Notes under the pieces: model-generated
What the model was told of the DNA's origin: nothing
Database searches by the model: none
What the model saw: only the letters and a program-made list of their open reading frames with translations
Part shown: positions 53,611 through 64,000 of the stretch, one piece after another
Layout: every line of letters starts with the position of its first letter
Numbering within the stretch: the stretch's first letter is position 1
Program-made: the position numbers and the translations under genes
Assembly: GCA_036435485.1 (NCBI GenBank)
Contig: CM071595.1
Coordinates: forward strand, 101,300,580-101,364,579
Length of the DNA stretch: 64,000 bases
Source of the DNA: Saposhnikovia divaricata
Taxonomy: Eukaryota; Streptophyta; Magnoliopsida; Apiales; Apiaceae
Direction: 5' to 3'

Positions 53611-53677
53611 CGATTTAAAGCTCGGCTCGAACTCGCTCGGCTCGAACTCGCTCGGCTCGACTCGAATTACAGCCCTA
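53611..53677. repeat. Right terminal GCTCG words of the large hAT element
   Basis: GCTCGGCTCGAACTC words leading to ATTACAGCCCTA. It continues the array interrupted at 40040. Confidence 0.8.
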
Positions 53678-53685
53678 GTCACAGC

Positions 53686-54346
53686 CAGGAGCTGTAGAGA
53701 TAGTGGGGAACAACTTAAGACAGTTGGAAGTCTTATAAATTACAGGATTGGCATGTTTGGTTACGATTTAAAATAAGTTTTTATTAATTTATTTTTGGGT
53801 AAAAATTTTATATTTTGATAATTTATTTTCTATAAGTATTTAATGTTTGTTTAAAATTCCATAAATTGCAAAAAGAAAATTATTTTTTTAAAAAAAAAAA
53901 TTTAAAAAAATTTAACTTTATCTTAAAATAAATTAACTTATTCTCAAAAATAAGTTTTCCGAACACTCCTATATCAGAGTTAGGCTAGCTTCTAGCTAAT
54001 GGTGGTCCTCATAAAGTAACATTATGCATACAGCATACTCAATTTAGAGAGAAATTTGGTAAGGTTCGTGAAAAAAGCTCTTGAAAAATATTATGGAACA
54101 TTTCATGTTAATGAAAAATATTTAAAACTTGTATGTATTACGAGTTTTGACAAATTCCTATAATTTTGTAGTATAAAGTAGTTTGTAGTAGAAAGTGTAC
54201 TCATAAGATTTTACGGATTTACAACTAATATAAGGAACTATGCCAAAAATATCCGCATGATTATAACTGATTTAATTAAGCTACTATGCCAAGAATGTTC
54301 CCTTGCTTGTACTAAATATTACTCTGTACTAATATTAGAGGAGAAC
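53686..54346. other. AT-rich intergenic DNA
   Basis: No gene or transposon end is recognised. Confidence 0.55.
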
Positions 54347-54514
54347 TTAGGCTCTGTTCACTTGGACCGAATGAATCAATTTTGGGGGAATGGAATGCTC
54401 ATTCTGGGCTGAATGAAAAAGAGAGTTATTTGGTTGGGCCAGTGGAATGGAATGACTCATTTCAAGCCCATTCCATTTAATACAATCTAATTAAAATCGA
54501 TTCTCCCCAAAACA

Positions 54515-54850
54515 TCAGGGATGTGTTCATTTGGAAAGAATGGAATGAGGTAGTAATGGAATGAAAATTGTAAACAAAATTTATGAAAAAAATGGAATGT
54601 TGGGGGGAAATAATGAACAAATATGAAGGAGAAGAAGTTTTTTATGATGAAGATTGTAAGGAAAATGATGAAGATTGGGAATAGAGCATTCCTTCCAAAA
54701 TATATGGATTAAAATTCTAATTCAAATTATTTAGAGAGGAATGAAGCAAGGAATGAATTTATAAACACTTTTCCCATTATCTCCCTAATAATAGTATAAA
54801 TTTCATTTCATTATCCTGCTTCCATTCAATCCAATTGAACATAGCCTATC
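54515..54850. repeat. Inner inverted pair resembling Harbinger ends
   Basis: GATGTGTTCATTTGG-AAGAATGG near 54523 and CCAATTGAACATAGCC near 54833 form a second, inner inverted pair similar to the element's own ends. It may be a nested MITE; no clear target duplication is found. Confidence 0.4.
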
Positions 54851-54893
54851 CCTAACTAAAACCGACAAAATGTCGGGCAGCTAATCTCGAGCC

Positions 54894-55030
54894 GAGTACT
54901 CTCTCTCTCTCTCCATATCCCTCTCTCTCTCCCATCTCTCTCTCTCTCCATCTCTCCATCTCTCTCTCAGTTTTCTCATACCAGTATTCAATTAAGCGAG
55001 AATTTCATTTGCGCTCTCTCTCTCTCCCAA
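54894..55030 (+). repeat. (CT)n-rich microsatellite
   Basis: CTCTCTC runs broken by CATCTC and CCATAT, in the probable 5' UTR of the transposase gene. Confidence 0.85.
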
Positions 55031-55502
55031 GCTTCACTAATTTTGGTAAGATTTTTATCTTTTTATACCCTTGATTTTGTAATTTTTGCATCATTTCAAA
55101 CTATTATTTGAGTCGTGTTTGTATTAGTATCATGTAATCTGATTTTAATCGTGTTGGTACAATTTACTTGTTTGGGGATTTTAATCGTGTTGGTACGATT
55201 TACTTGTTTGTGTAAACTATTGATGTTCGAAATATGTTTTTATTTTGACCCATTATCTAGTGAACTACTGATGTTTTTATCTAGTATTGCCATACATTGT
55301 AACATACTTGCATTCAAGTGCTTTTGATGCTTGATTACTTGTTAAAAACTGTTAAAAACTGTTTACCTAGCTAAAAACTGTTTGATGCTTGATTACTTGT
55401 TGGGATTTTAGAACTTGTATTTTGTGTGTAATGGTATGTATATGTTAAGTTCGTTTTTGCTATATTAAATTTATTGCAGCAATGGCCTGACTTCTGTTAA
55501 CT

Positions 55503-55996
55503 ATGATTCAACAAATTCGGAGGAAGAAAGCTATTCTAATATATACTACATGGATGCGAATGATTTTATCGTTTAATTTTATATTTCAACTTATGTGTGT
55601 ATCTCTATTGAGGAGAAGAACTTTGAGGGAACGATACACGATTTTTAAGTTGGAAAGAAATCAATATATACATAGGCTGATTCATAAGCGTTCCTCTAGT
55701 TGTGTTGAAAATCTTCGAATGGATAAACGAACATTTTATAAGTTGTGTTTCATGTTGGAATCTAGGGGTTATGTGCAAGAAAGTAGGCATGTTAATGTGG
55801 TGGAAAAAGTTGCTATGTTTTTATATATATTAGAAAATGCGAGGTATTCACACACACTTTCAAAGATCAGTGCAATCAGTTACTAGATATTTTCATGAGG
55901 TACTAAATGGGGTTTTGAGATTACAAGGAGCTTATTTTAAGAAACCCGAACCAATTCCAAGCAACTCAACCGATAAAAAGTGGAAGCATTTTAAGG
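55503..55996 (+). pseudogene. Harbinger (ALP1-like) transposase, N-terminal part
   Basis: Reads CVENLRMDKRTFYKLCFMLE, VVEKVAMFLYILENARYSHTL, then after a one-base shift near 55850 FQRSVQSVTRYFHEVLNGVL and KPEPIPSNSTDKKWKHFK. This is the usual N-terminal half of plant Harbinger transposases. It ends at a good splice donor AAG|GTATAC (55997), but the next exon with the DDE nuclease is absent. An upstream 5'-UTR intron (about 55046-55479, ending TTATTGCAG) is plausible. The protein would cut and insert the transposon; this copy cannot. Confidence 0.8.
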
Positions 55997-56409
55997 TATA
56001 CTTTATTATCTGCCTCTGGTTATTCTTTGTTTTGTGGCTTTCTAAGTCATCGCACTGCATGAGATAATTAGTATATATTTATATGGTGCCTGGTTAGTAG
56101 TTGTAATAATCTGTTGGATGCAAAAAAATGTTATACCTATTTCTTGATATGAAGGTTACTTTGTGCTATTGATTTAAATGGGTAGTCTGTTTGTAAGTCA
56201 CCTGACAGAGGACCTAGATATTTATATAATACAGTTATAAGAAGTATCAAATGCATTAAGCAAAGAGTGTAGCACTGCATTCTGTTAAAGACACATACAT
56301 ATGCATGCAGTGACATCAGTAATGTTAGAACAATAAGTTAGTGCTTGATTATTTTCTATAATGTTTGTTGACTTTTTTTTTGTTATAGTCTAATGTAGTT
56401 CTTTGATTG

Positions 56410-56889
56410 TTGCAGGCTCATGTTGGCGCTTTGAAATGGAGAAGCACACCATTTCCACATTTTGATGATCTTTCAATAATCTTCGGTAAAGATAGAGCAA
56501 CGGGTCAGAACGCTGAATCTGCAATTGAGGCAGAAGAGAATATTAATAGGGAGGAAGGTGGTGCATTTGTTGAAGGAGGGCATGATGACTCGGGTCTACA
56601 AAATTCTGATGAATCTACTTCCAAAAAGAGCTCGAAGAAAAGAAAAGTTGATGTTGATCAAATGGCCGAGGTAATGTATAATGCTTCTATAATGATAGCA
56701 GCTGAATTTGCAAATTCAACAAAGATGATGGCAGCGGAGTTTGCAAGTTCTACCAAGTTGTTAATTGCTGCCGCGACTGACAGATTGGAGAAAAAAGAAA
56801 AGCTTATGGAAGAGTTGTCAAAGATCTTCAACATAGATGTTATCCAAAAGTTCAAGGCTGCAAAAAAGATGCGGATAGCGAGAACTTAA
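56410..56889 (+). pseudogene. Myb/SANT-like protein, C-terminal exon of Harbinger ORF1
   Basis: Preceded by a splice acceptor TTGTTGCAG (56416). It reads KWRSTPFPHFDDLSIIFGKD, RATG, an acidic Glu-rich stretch, a nuclear-signal-like KKSSKKRKVD, a twice-repeated EFANSTKMMAAEFASSTKL and a helical C-terminus ending MRIART. This matches the C-terminal half of the Myb/SANT-like proteins (L10-interacting MYB type) that partner Harbinger transposases. The DNA-binding N-terminal part is missing, removed by the same deletion that took the transposase catalytic exon. Confidence 0.78.
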
Positions 56890-58054
56890 TGGTATTATTC
56901 TTCTGAGCATCGGATGAAGAGAAGAAAAAGCTTGTTGATCTATAGTTTCTGGTGACATATAATCAGGTATGTGGTTTAATCTCTTTCAAATTAAAATTCT
57001 GCATAGCATGCACCAGTGATATATTGTTTTTCTTTTAAAGATTTGAGCAGGTTTAATGTACTTTTTAAACTAGACAGTGTACCAGTAGTAGTCAAGTTTT
57101 TGCAAGACCTGTAGATATAGTAATGACTTCACTGTCATGATGTAACCTCTATGCCTACCAGGTGGCATTTGAATAGATTTAGCAATTAAATTGTTGGGAT
57201 TGTTTTACAGGATTGTTTAACCTGTTTTTTTTAACAGGATTTTCTTCAATGTGCTAGGAGTTTGGTAGATTAAAGTCATCGAGTTGTCAAAGGTAGAGCA
57301 GTCAATGTATGGGACAGAGGCCCATAATGTTTGCCAACTGCATATTCCCGAAGACCTTGTTATTCGGTTTTAGAAGTTTAAAACTATGTACTTTTGGTTT
57401 TGGATGTTTAGAAAACGTACATGTTATGGATGTTTACTGTTTTGGATTTGGTTGATTTTAATGTTTATGATTTCCTGGAGACTTGTTGCAGTTTTTGTTA
57501 GTTTCTGCAATTCTTTTTTTGATATTTTCCGGAGTTTTGGGAATGCAGAGATGCACTTTTTATATTCTGCAGATTTTTAGATTTTTTAGTCCTGTCAGCT
57601 TTTAGAAACAGGGCTGCAAACTTAGCTTTAAATTTTAAATAGCTTCAGATTTTATTTTTCAATAAAAAACAAAGAATCGGTTAATTTTTCTTAAAACAAA
57701 TAATCGGTTAATTTATAATATTTTACACTTGATTAATGTTAAGAAAAAAAATTATTGTAATTGTTATTAAATCAAAATTATGTAGAACCATATAAGCTTA
57801 GTTGGAAATATATAATTTTTTTAAAATTTTAAAAAAATTATTATCATTTTTCATTCCATTCCGTTAAAAAAAATTGACTAGTGAACACAAGAATGGAATA
57901 ATCATTCCTTTCCTTCCTCATTCCATTCCTTTCTCATTCCTTTCTTTTATGCATTCTATTCCAGCATCATTCCATTCATGCGAAGTGAACAGAACCTTAG
58001 GGGTTGCTTGACTTGTTCATGTTGGCATGTTGGAGAAAATTGTAATGTTTGGTA

Positions 58055-58403
58055 CTTACTTTGTCCCAACCAATTGTTTACACTTTTCTTTTCTTTTTGG
58101 GACGTCCCAACCAGTTCTTTACGTTTCCAAAAATAGTAAGTTTTAACACTATTACACCCACTACTTCACTTATTTTAATAATACTTTACACTGTTACATC
58201 CACTACTTCACTTATTTTAACAATAAAATTACTATTACACCCACTGTTTCACTTATTTTAACAATAAAATCATTATTACACCCACTACTTCACTTATTTT
58301 AACAATAAAATCACTATTACACCCACTACTTCACTTATTTTAATCTTAATTCTTGGTCTCCATGTTAAAAGCAAACGATAACAAATTGTTGGGACGAAGG
58401 GAG
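58055..58403. mobile_element. Stowaway-like MITE, 349 bp
   Basis: Ends CTTACTTTGTCCC and GGGACGAAGGGAG, with TA on both sides (58053-58054, 58404-58405). Inside are four to five tandem units of about 40 bp with TTACACCCACTACTTCACTT. It is related to the split MITE at 29906-37837 and gives its uninterrupted form. Confidence 0.85.
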
Positions 58404-58534
58404 TACTAATTTGAAGGGTTTGTGTTTTTGGGAGAAGTCCAAAGGATGGTGGTAAAGGCTCATTTAGTCATATTGCATTGTCTACATTCCGGAGACACAC
58501 TGTCGTCTATGGGTGTTTTCGAAGGTGTGCAGAC

Positions 58535-60133
58535 TGTTAGTATTGGTGCCCTAGAGGCAATGTATACATTATATTTATGTTTGAGTGATATTATATATTC
58601 GATATATATATGTTTATTATTGGCTTTGTTTACTGCGAAATAAATAAAGTATAATAAATGTCCTTAGAATCTTGATACAAATTGTATAGTTGCAAGTATG
58701 TGACTTGAACATTAGATTATATAATGAATGTATCATATTCTTAAATGTCCCTAACCAAGTATTATTATTACTTAGGACAATAATAATACACTGAGGTTAG
58801 TATGATAATTGACAGATGACCACATCTCATTGGTCATAAGTATGAAGATACTAAAATCAATGCATAGGTAACTGTACGAGTACGGGGTACTGGACTGACC
58901 CACAGTGAGATACATCATGGTAAATTATAAAAGTGTCATATGTATTCTCACAGTGATAATGGTGTAATGATCCTTAGACCCGAAGTCATTATAATTCTAC
59001 ATGAGAATTAATATATTTTGAATTCATCAAAAGTTATCTTTAGCCGGATAATGATAAAGGTGAATATCGGATATATTATGAATCATGTGAGAAATATGAA
59101 TCATCTAGATGGGATTTAAATCTCTTGATAAAGGAGTGATATTATCGGCCTCTTGTTTGAGTGAGACTATGAAATGCATGGCCATGCTCAAATGTTGATT
59201 TGATTAATAGTCTACTCATCGATCAAGAAAATGAAGATTAAATTATGAAGAGGATGACACATTACATGCCTCGAGTTTAATCTATAATATCATGATTTAA
59301 AGGGATTATATTACATGGAACATTAATCATAAAAGGTTGATTGAATCGTTGATTTAATTATTGTTTAATTGGGTAGCAATGATGTGGTACTAGACGCCGC
59401 TCATTGTTTGTAATTTTATTAGAGAATAAAATTATTGCCAATTAAATAATAACCTACAGGGTCACACACAAAGAATGTTTAAAAGGGAAATTAATTTATT
59501 TCATGAATTTAAATTAATAATAATTTAAATTATGATTTTAAATTAATAACAAATAATAATTCGAATTTTATAAAATTAATTAAGTGAGACTTGATTTGTT
59601 AAAAGATAAAATTTGAAGATGTATTTTCTTGACTTATTTGATTAATTAAGTGTGACTTAATTAATTAATTTAAATAAATAAGATTTGTTTAAATAAAAAT
59701 GGCCTAATTGTTTAAGGCTCCATTTTGCTTTATTTCTCTTTATAAGCCAATTGTTGGCAAGTCTTCCAATGAGAACACAACTGAAAATTTCAGATCATAC
59801 AAGTTAGAAACAAGAGAGAAAATCAAGCTAAGTCAAGAACACATTCTTGATTATTTATTTTGGCTAGTACCTAATTCCGTGGCATAATCGTTCGACGATT
59901 CAAGCAAGCATTCGGGTGTGGATACCGGTGGAGGAGTCATACTTTCAGCTCTGAAAATCAACAAGCTAGGACCTCCATTTGTCATCCTTAGGAAAGCTTG
60001 AAAGCGGTACAATCTTGTTCTTGATATTTTTCATACCATGATCATCATTTTATACATGGATCCGGGACTTGGAATTCGTTTTTAATTGTTATTTACGTCA
60101 TTTCCGTTGCGTTATCATGCCCGAATTCCAACA
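58535..60133 (+). repeat. 5' LTR, about 1.6 kb (start inferred)
   Basis: TGTTAGTATTGG is the likely start and ATTCCAACA the end, two bases before the PBS. The end is set by the PBS; the start is inferred from TG and needs the missing 3' LTR. A TATAAG box lies near 59739. Confidence 0.65.
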
Positions 60134-60134
60134 A

Positions 60135-60147
60135 TGGTATCAGAGCT
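60135..60147 (+). other. Primer-binding site, initiator Met-tRNA type
   Basis: TGGTATCAGAGCT, one base after the LTR. Confidence 0.87.
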
Positions 60148-61917
60148 ACATGTATAAAAGGATGATTTGGTCTTGTGTTCTTGAAAATGAAACATGCATG
60201 AATTTTATGAATTTTGTCATGCTTCATTTTAGCATACAAAATATTTTCTATAAATTGTTATAATTGTTTGTATGATGTTATAAATTGTTATAACATGTTT
60301 TGATTGATGTACTATATGTTAGATATGTTAATCACATCATTAGAATAATTTAAGAATTGATACAAACTGAATATTTTCATTCTACAAAGTTTCTGGAGAT
60401 TCTGCAGATTCTGGAAAAATCTGGAATACAGGTGTTGCGCATGTCGGACATGCGCAACAACAGTATAAGCAGGTGTTACGCATGTCGGACATGCGTATCA
60501 CTAGTATACAGCAGGTGTTGCGCATGTCTGACATGCGCATCAGAGGTGGGCAGGCAGACACAGAACTGTGCGCAGTGTTGCAGTGCTGAAATATTTTATT
60601 TTTTTCTTTTTCTTTTTATACTTTAACATTTTCTTTTACTTTTGCTTTAAGAATTATGTTAGTGGGCATTATATACCTATTGCTATTAATCATTAGATTC
60701 CTAATGCCTATCATGATTAAAGTTTTAATAATTGAATATTTAAATTATGAATTCAAAAATTATTATTAATTCAATTTTTTTGTTTAATTTTTAATTCCTT
60801 TTAAATAATTAGGTCTTTCATTAAGGAGTTAAATATTAATTGTTATCTATGATATGATCATGATAAATGTGATGTCTATAATTGTTATATGAGCATGGTG
60901 CATTGGTTATGGCCCCTAAAGACCTGAAGAATAAATGTTTTAATTTTATTTATGGTCTGTAATAATTAAATACGACTTGCATGTCGTTATTCTTGTAATT
61001 ATTATATCTCGAATGCAACTCGAGTTCTTTTGTAATATAATTCAAAAGGGAGCTAGAGGTAATCAGTGGAGGCTTAGGAAACAATGAAGAATTTATGTGA
61101 TAATTAGTTATTACAACCATAGATTGACCTTGATTTTTTCATTAGCTTGAAAAGATCGCATAGGATCGGGGCATAACCATCGCACATTTAATTTTGCAGA
61201 ACTGCACTTTACATATGATGCATGGATATATTAGATATATTTATGGATGCATGGATGTATAGAAATATTAGAATGTATGTATTAGATACGACACATATGC
61301 CATGTTTAAACAAGATAAAATCTGTAACGATTCAAGATTTAAACAAACGATCAAGATCGTTAAATTTTTCTAAAATCCCTTAAGAAATATTAAGTTAAAC
61401 AGATGCTTTCCAACAAATAACACTCATTAAATCCTAGATCATTGAGGAGTGGATTTGCCAAAGCAAGGGCTTCTCTTTTATCGTGGTGAGATGTGATTGA
61501 GTAAACAAGCTTACTTGAATTGTTATTATTGGGTCCAACTTAAATAAGTCGTCATAATAAGATTGTGAACTTAGAAGCATAGAGTTTAGTGAAATCTATT
61601 AGATAGATCGGAGCAATATGTTGTTCACTAAGCTATTCAAGAGTTATATATGATATAATTGACATAACGGTCTACCTAAATAATCATATTTAAGAGGAAA
61701 GCCAAAGCTGACTTAAAATATGATGAATTATGGATCTTGGCTCACTAAGAAAGGTTTTATGGGAACCATTTTCCGAATTGATAGTAAGGGCTATTAATTT
61801 GATTAAAATAGTGGGAGGTATATTACGAATATGCTATAAATCAACTTGAACATAATTGGTTTTACGAAACATACAAACTAACTCATTTTATGCGCTTTTA
61901 CAAATTGTAGATAATAA
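60148..61917 (+). other. Long untranslated leader before gag
   Basis: About 1.8 kb, AT-rich, without a supported gene. Its one striking feature is the hairpin cluster at 60434-60540. Confidence 0.7.
60434..60540 (+). repeat. Three tandem perfect hairpins (GCGCATGTC/GACATGCGC)
   Basis: Units spaced 41-42 bp. Arms are 12 bp (60434-60445 with 60447-60458), 10 bp (60477-60486 with 60488-60497) and 10 bp (60519-60528 with 60530-60539), each with a single-base centre. Confidence 0.92.
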
Positions 61918-64000
61918 ATGGCAAACACAAACCACTTTTCGATACGATCAGTCCTAGAAAAGGAAAAGCTGACAGGGACAAACTTCCTGGATTGGTTTAG
62001 GAACTTGAGGATTGTCCTCAGGCAGGAGCGAAAGCTGTATGCCATTGAAGTTCCTCACCCAAATCCTCTTCCTGCTGGGGCCACACGTGCTGAGCAAAAT
62101 GCTTATCAGAAGCATTTGGATGACTCAACTGATGTGTCATGCCTTATGCTAGCATGCATGGCTCCTGAGATTCAAAAGCAACATGAACTGATGAATGCTT
62201 ATGAAATAATTGAGCACCTCAAAAGCATGTTTGAGGGACAAGCTCGTCAGGAAAGATATGATACGAGCAAGGCATTGTATGCTTGCAAACAGGGAGAGCG
62301 AGACCCGGTGGGACCACATGTTCTTAAAATGATTGGGTATATTGAGCAACTAGATACTTTGGGCTTCCCGATTGGTCCGGAGGCTCAAATAGATCTGATC
62401 TTACAATCACTCAATAAGAACTTTTCTCAATTTGTTATGAATTACAATATGAATGAGATTGATAAGACACCTACTGAATTGTTGGGCATGTTAAGAACCG
62501 CTGAAACCAACATTCAGAAGGAATCCCCTGCTCCCATGCTGATGGTGAACAAAGGAGGTGCCAAAGGGAAAAGGAAGTGGAAAGGCAATAAGAAGAGGAT
62601 TGTATCCAAATCTGCTGCCAATCCTAATTCTGCTCCCAAGAAGGCTACCAAGCCTAAAGGAGGTGTCGAAAAGGGTGATTGTCACCACTGTGGTAAACCG
62701 GGACACTAGAGGAGAAACTGTCATGCTTATTTGGAAGAGCTGAAGAAGAAGAAGGCTACTGGGCAGACTTCTACTTCAGGTATTTATGTTATAGAAGTCA
62801 ATTTGTCTACTTCTACATCTTGGGTATTGGATACTGGATGTGGTTCTCACATTTGTATAAATGTGCAGGAACTGCAAAGGAGTAGGACACTGGCTAAGGG
62901 AGAGGTAGACCTACGAGTTGGAAACGGATCAAAGGTTGCTGCTTTGGCTGTAGGGACTTACCATTTATCATTGCCCACAGGGCTTATTTTAGAACTTGAA
63001 AACTGTTTGTATGTGCCTTCTATTTGTAGAAACATTATTTCTATTTCTTGTTTGGACAAGAAAGGTTTTTCATTTACTTTTAAGGACAATGGTTGCTCTT
63101 TTGGTTTAAATGACATTACCTATGGTGTTGCACAATTATTTAACGGTTTGTATGTTCTTAGTTTAGATACTCCTATCTTGAATGTAAATAACAAACGACT
63201 TAAGACTAACAACTCAAATCAAACATACCTTTGGCACTGTCGTCTAGGCCATATAAACGAGAAACGCATTTCCAAGTTACATCAAGATGGTTTCTTGGAT
63301 CAATTTGATTTTGAATCATATGATGAATGCGAGGCTTGTTTACTAGGCAAGATGACTAAAGCTCCTTTTACCAGACAAGGTAAGAGGGCCACTGTACGAC
63401 TAAAACTAATACATAGTGATGTATGTGGTCCTATGAGATCGATGGCAAGGGGTGGCTATTTCTACTTCATTACATTTACTGATGATTTCAGTAGATACGG
63501 ATATGTGTATCTTTTGAAGAACAAATCCGAAGCATTTGAAAAGTTCAAAGAGTATAAGGCAGAAGCAGAAAAGCAAACTGGCGAAAGCATAAAAACTCTA
63601 AGATCTGATCGAGGAGGTGAATACTTAAGCCATGAGTTTAAGAACTATTTGAGGGAGTGTGGTATTGTATCACAACTTACTCCTCCTTGAACACCACAAT
63701 GGAATGGGGTTTCTGAAAGGAGGAATCGTACCTTGTTGGACATGGTGCGATCAATGATGAGTCAGGCAGATCTTCCAATTAGTTTCTGGGGTTATGCCCT
63801 GGAAACAGCTTATACACTAAACCGCGTTCTTACTAAAACGGTTCAACAAACTCCATTTGAGATATGGACAGGGAAACGGAAAAGCATGTCATTTATGAAA
63901 GTATGGGGATGTGAAGCATTTGTGAAACGCCTAATATCAGTCAAGCTTGGACCGAAATCTGAAAAATGTAATTTTGTGGGATACCCAAAGTAATTGTTGC
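61918..64000 (+). pseudogene. Copia gag-pol polyprotein, partial, three stops
   Basis: ATG 61918 (MANTNHFSIRSVLEKEKLTG) starts gag: FLDWFRNLRIVLRQE, YEIIEHLKSMFEGQARQERY, then a zinc knuckle CHHCGKPGH-stop-RRNC with TAG at 62707. The same frame continues with protease WVLDTGCGSHIC, pre-integrase YLWHCRLGHINEKRI to CEACLLGKMTK, and integrase IHSDVCGP, RSDRGGEY and, after TGA at 63688, NGVSERRNRTLLDMVRS; the three catalytic acids are visible. A TAA falls at 63991 after FVGYPK. All stops are single-codon and in frame. RT would lie beyond the window. Confidence 0.88.

Larger units (their letters stand above)
38392..53677. mobile_element. hAT element with GCTCG-rich ends, split by a SIRE-like element
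   Basis: Begins TAGGGCTGTAATTCGAG and ends CTCGAATTACAGCCCTA, perfect inverted ends. It is flanked by a perfect 8-bp duplication GTCACAGC (38384-38391 and 53678-53685). The ends are packed with GCTCG/CGAGC words. Without the 13.6-kb retrotransposon it is about 1.7 kb and has no transposase. It holds a satellite-like array at 39180-39780. Confidence 0.92.
54350..57996 (+). mobile_element. PIF/Harbinger element, internally deleted
   Basis: Inverted ends GGCTCTGTTCACTTGG and, in reverse complement, GGTTCTGTTCACTTCG are flanked by TTA (54347-54349 and 57997-57999), the 3-bp target of PIF/Harbinger. The subterminal regions are rich in GGAATG/CATTCC. Inside are the N-terminal part of an ALP1/Harbinger transposase and the C-terminal part of a Myb/SANT-like protein, the two genes of this superfamily. 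The DDE catalytic region is missing. Confidence 0.88.
58535..64000 (+). mobile_element. Ty1/copia element, left part, cut by the window end
   Basis: A long 5' LTR (58535-60133), initiator-Met PBS, an unusually long leader, then a gag-pol frame from 61918 that runs past the window. No 3' LTR is in view, so the right boundary and target duplication cannot be checked (candidate left 5 bp: CAGAC). Confidence 0.87.

Noticed and set aside
58422..58643. Short ORF before the copia LTR
   Set aside because: Crosses the inferred LTR start and has no homology that I recognise.
60434..60540. CRISPR array or tRNA-like hairpins
   Set aside because: Only three units, no spacers of constant length, and no tRNA arms; it is inside a retrotransposon leader.

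Overview
This is nuclear DNA from a plant, most likely a eudicot. It is AT-rich with many gene-sized blocks, all of which are transposable elements. There are plant Ty1/copia and Ty3/gypsy polyproteins, hAT, Mutator-like, PIF/Harbinger, Stowaway and Helitron termini, and fragments of plant gene families (a G-type lectin S-receptor-like kinase and a trichome-birefringence-like protein). I see no rRNA, tRNA, CRISPR array, operon or bacterial signal. Species cannot be read from the sequence.

Layout. 1-6 kb: a 24-bp minisatellite, then a Mutator-like element (682-5906, 288-bp inverted repeats, perfect 9-bp target duplication) that carries a receptor-kinase gene fragment. That fragment is split by a 3.0-kb hAT element (1898-4899) with a perfect 8-bp duplication. 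6.2-19.1 kb: a probable Helitron, itself split by a complete Tat-lineage gypsy element on the minus strand (8062-18619) with a decayed gag-pol and an antisense, intron-containing accessory gene. 19.1-23.5 kb: a fold-back repeat, a shortened LTR retrotransposon (19307-23473) and a second Helitron-like 3' end. 23.9-24.6 kb: a small hAT element carrying a piece of a TBL acetyltransferase gene. 25.8-28.8 kb: a small copia element lacking reverse transcriptase but keeping one long open frame. 29.3-29.6 kb: a short minus-strand ORF, the only candidate intact host gene. 29.9-37.8 kb: a Stowaway-like MITE inside a Stowaway-like MITE, with a 7.3-kb copia element inside the inner one. 38.0-53.7 kb: a small hAT MITE, then a large hAT element (38392-53677) split by a 13.6-kb SIRE-like copia element with gag, pol and an envelope-like third ORF. 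54.3-58.0 kb: an internally deleted PIF/Harbinger element. 58.1-58.4 kb: another Stowaway-like MITE. 58.5-64.0 kb: the left part of another copia element, cut by the window edge.

The genes do not form a pathway. Each set serves its own element: gag packages RNA, protease matures the polyprotein, reverse transcriptase and RNase H copy it, integrase inserts it. Nearly all are broken. The SIRE-like element is the youngest by LTR similarity, yet its pol has a frameshift and its integrase has Lys where the catalytic Glu should be.

The most notable features are: target-site duplications that let the nesting order be read directly; a group of hAT elements sharing TAGGGCT-type ends but each filled with its own short repeated word; a 176-bp satellite-like repeat inside two different hAT elements; an antisense spliced gene in the gypsy element; three perfect hairpins in a retrotransposon leader; and repeated LTR-like words in front of the envelope-like ORF.
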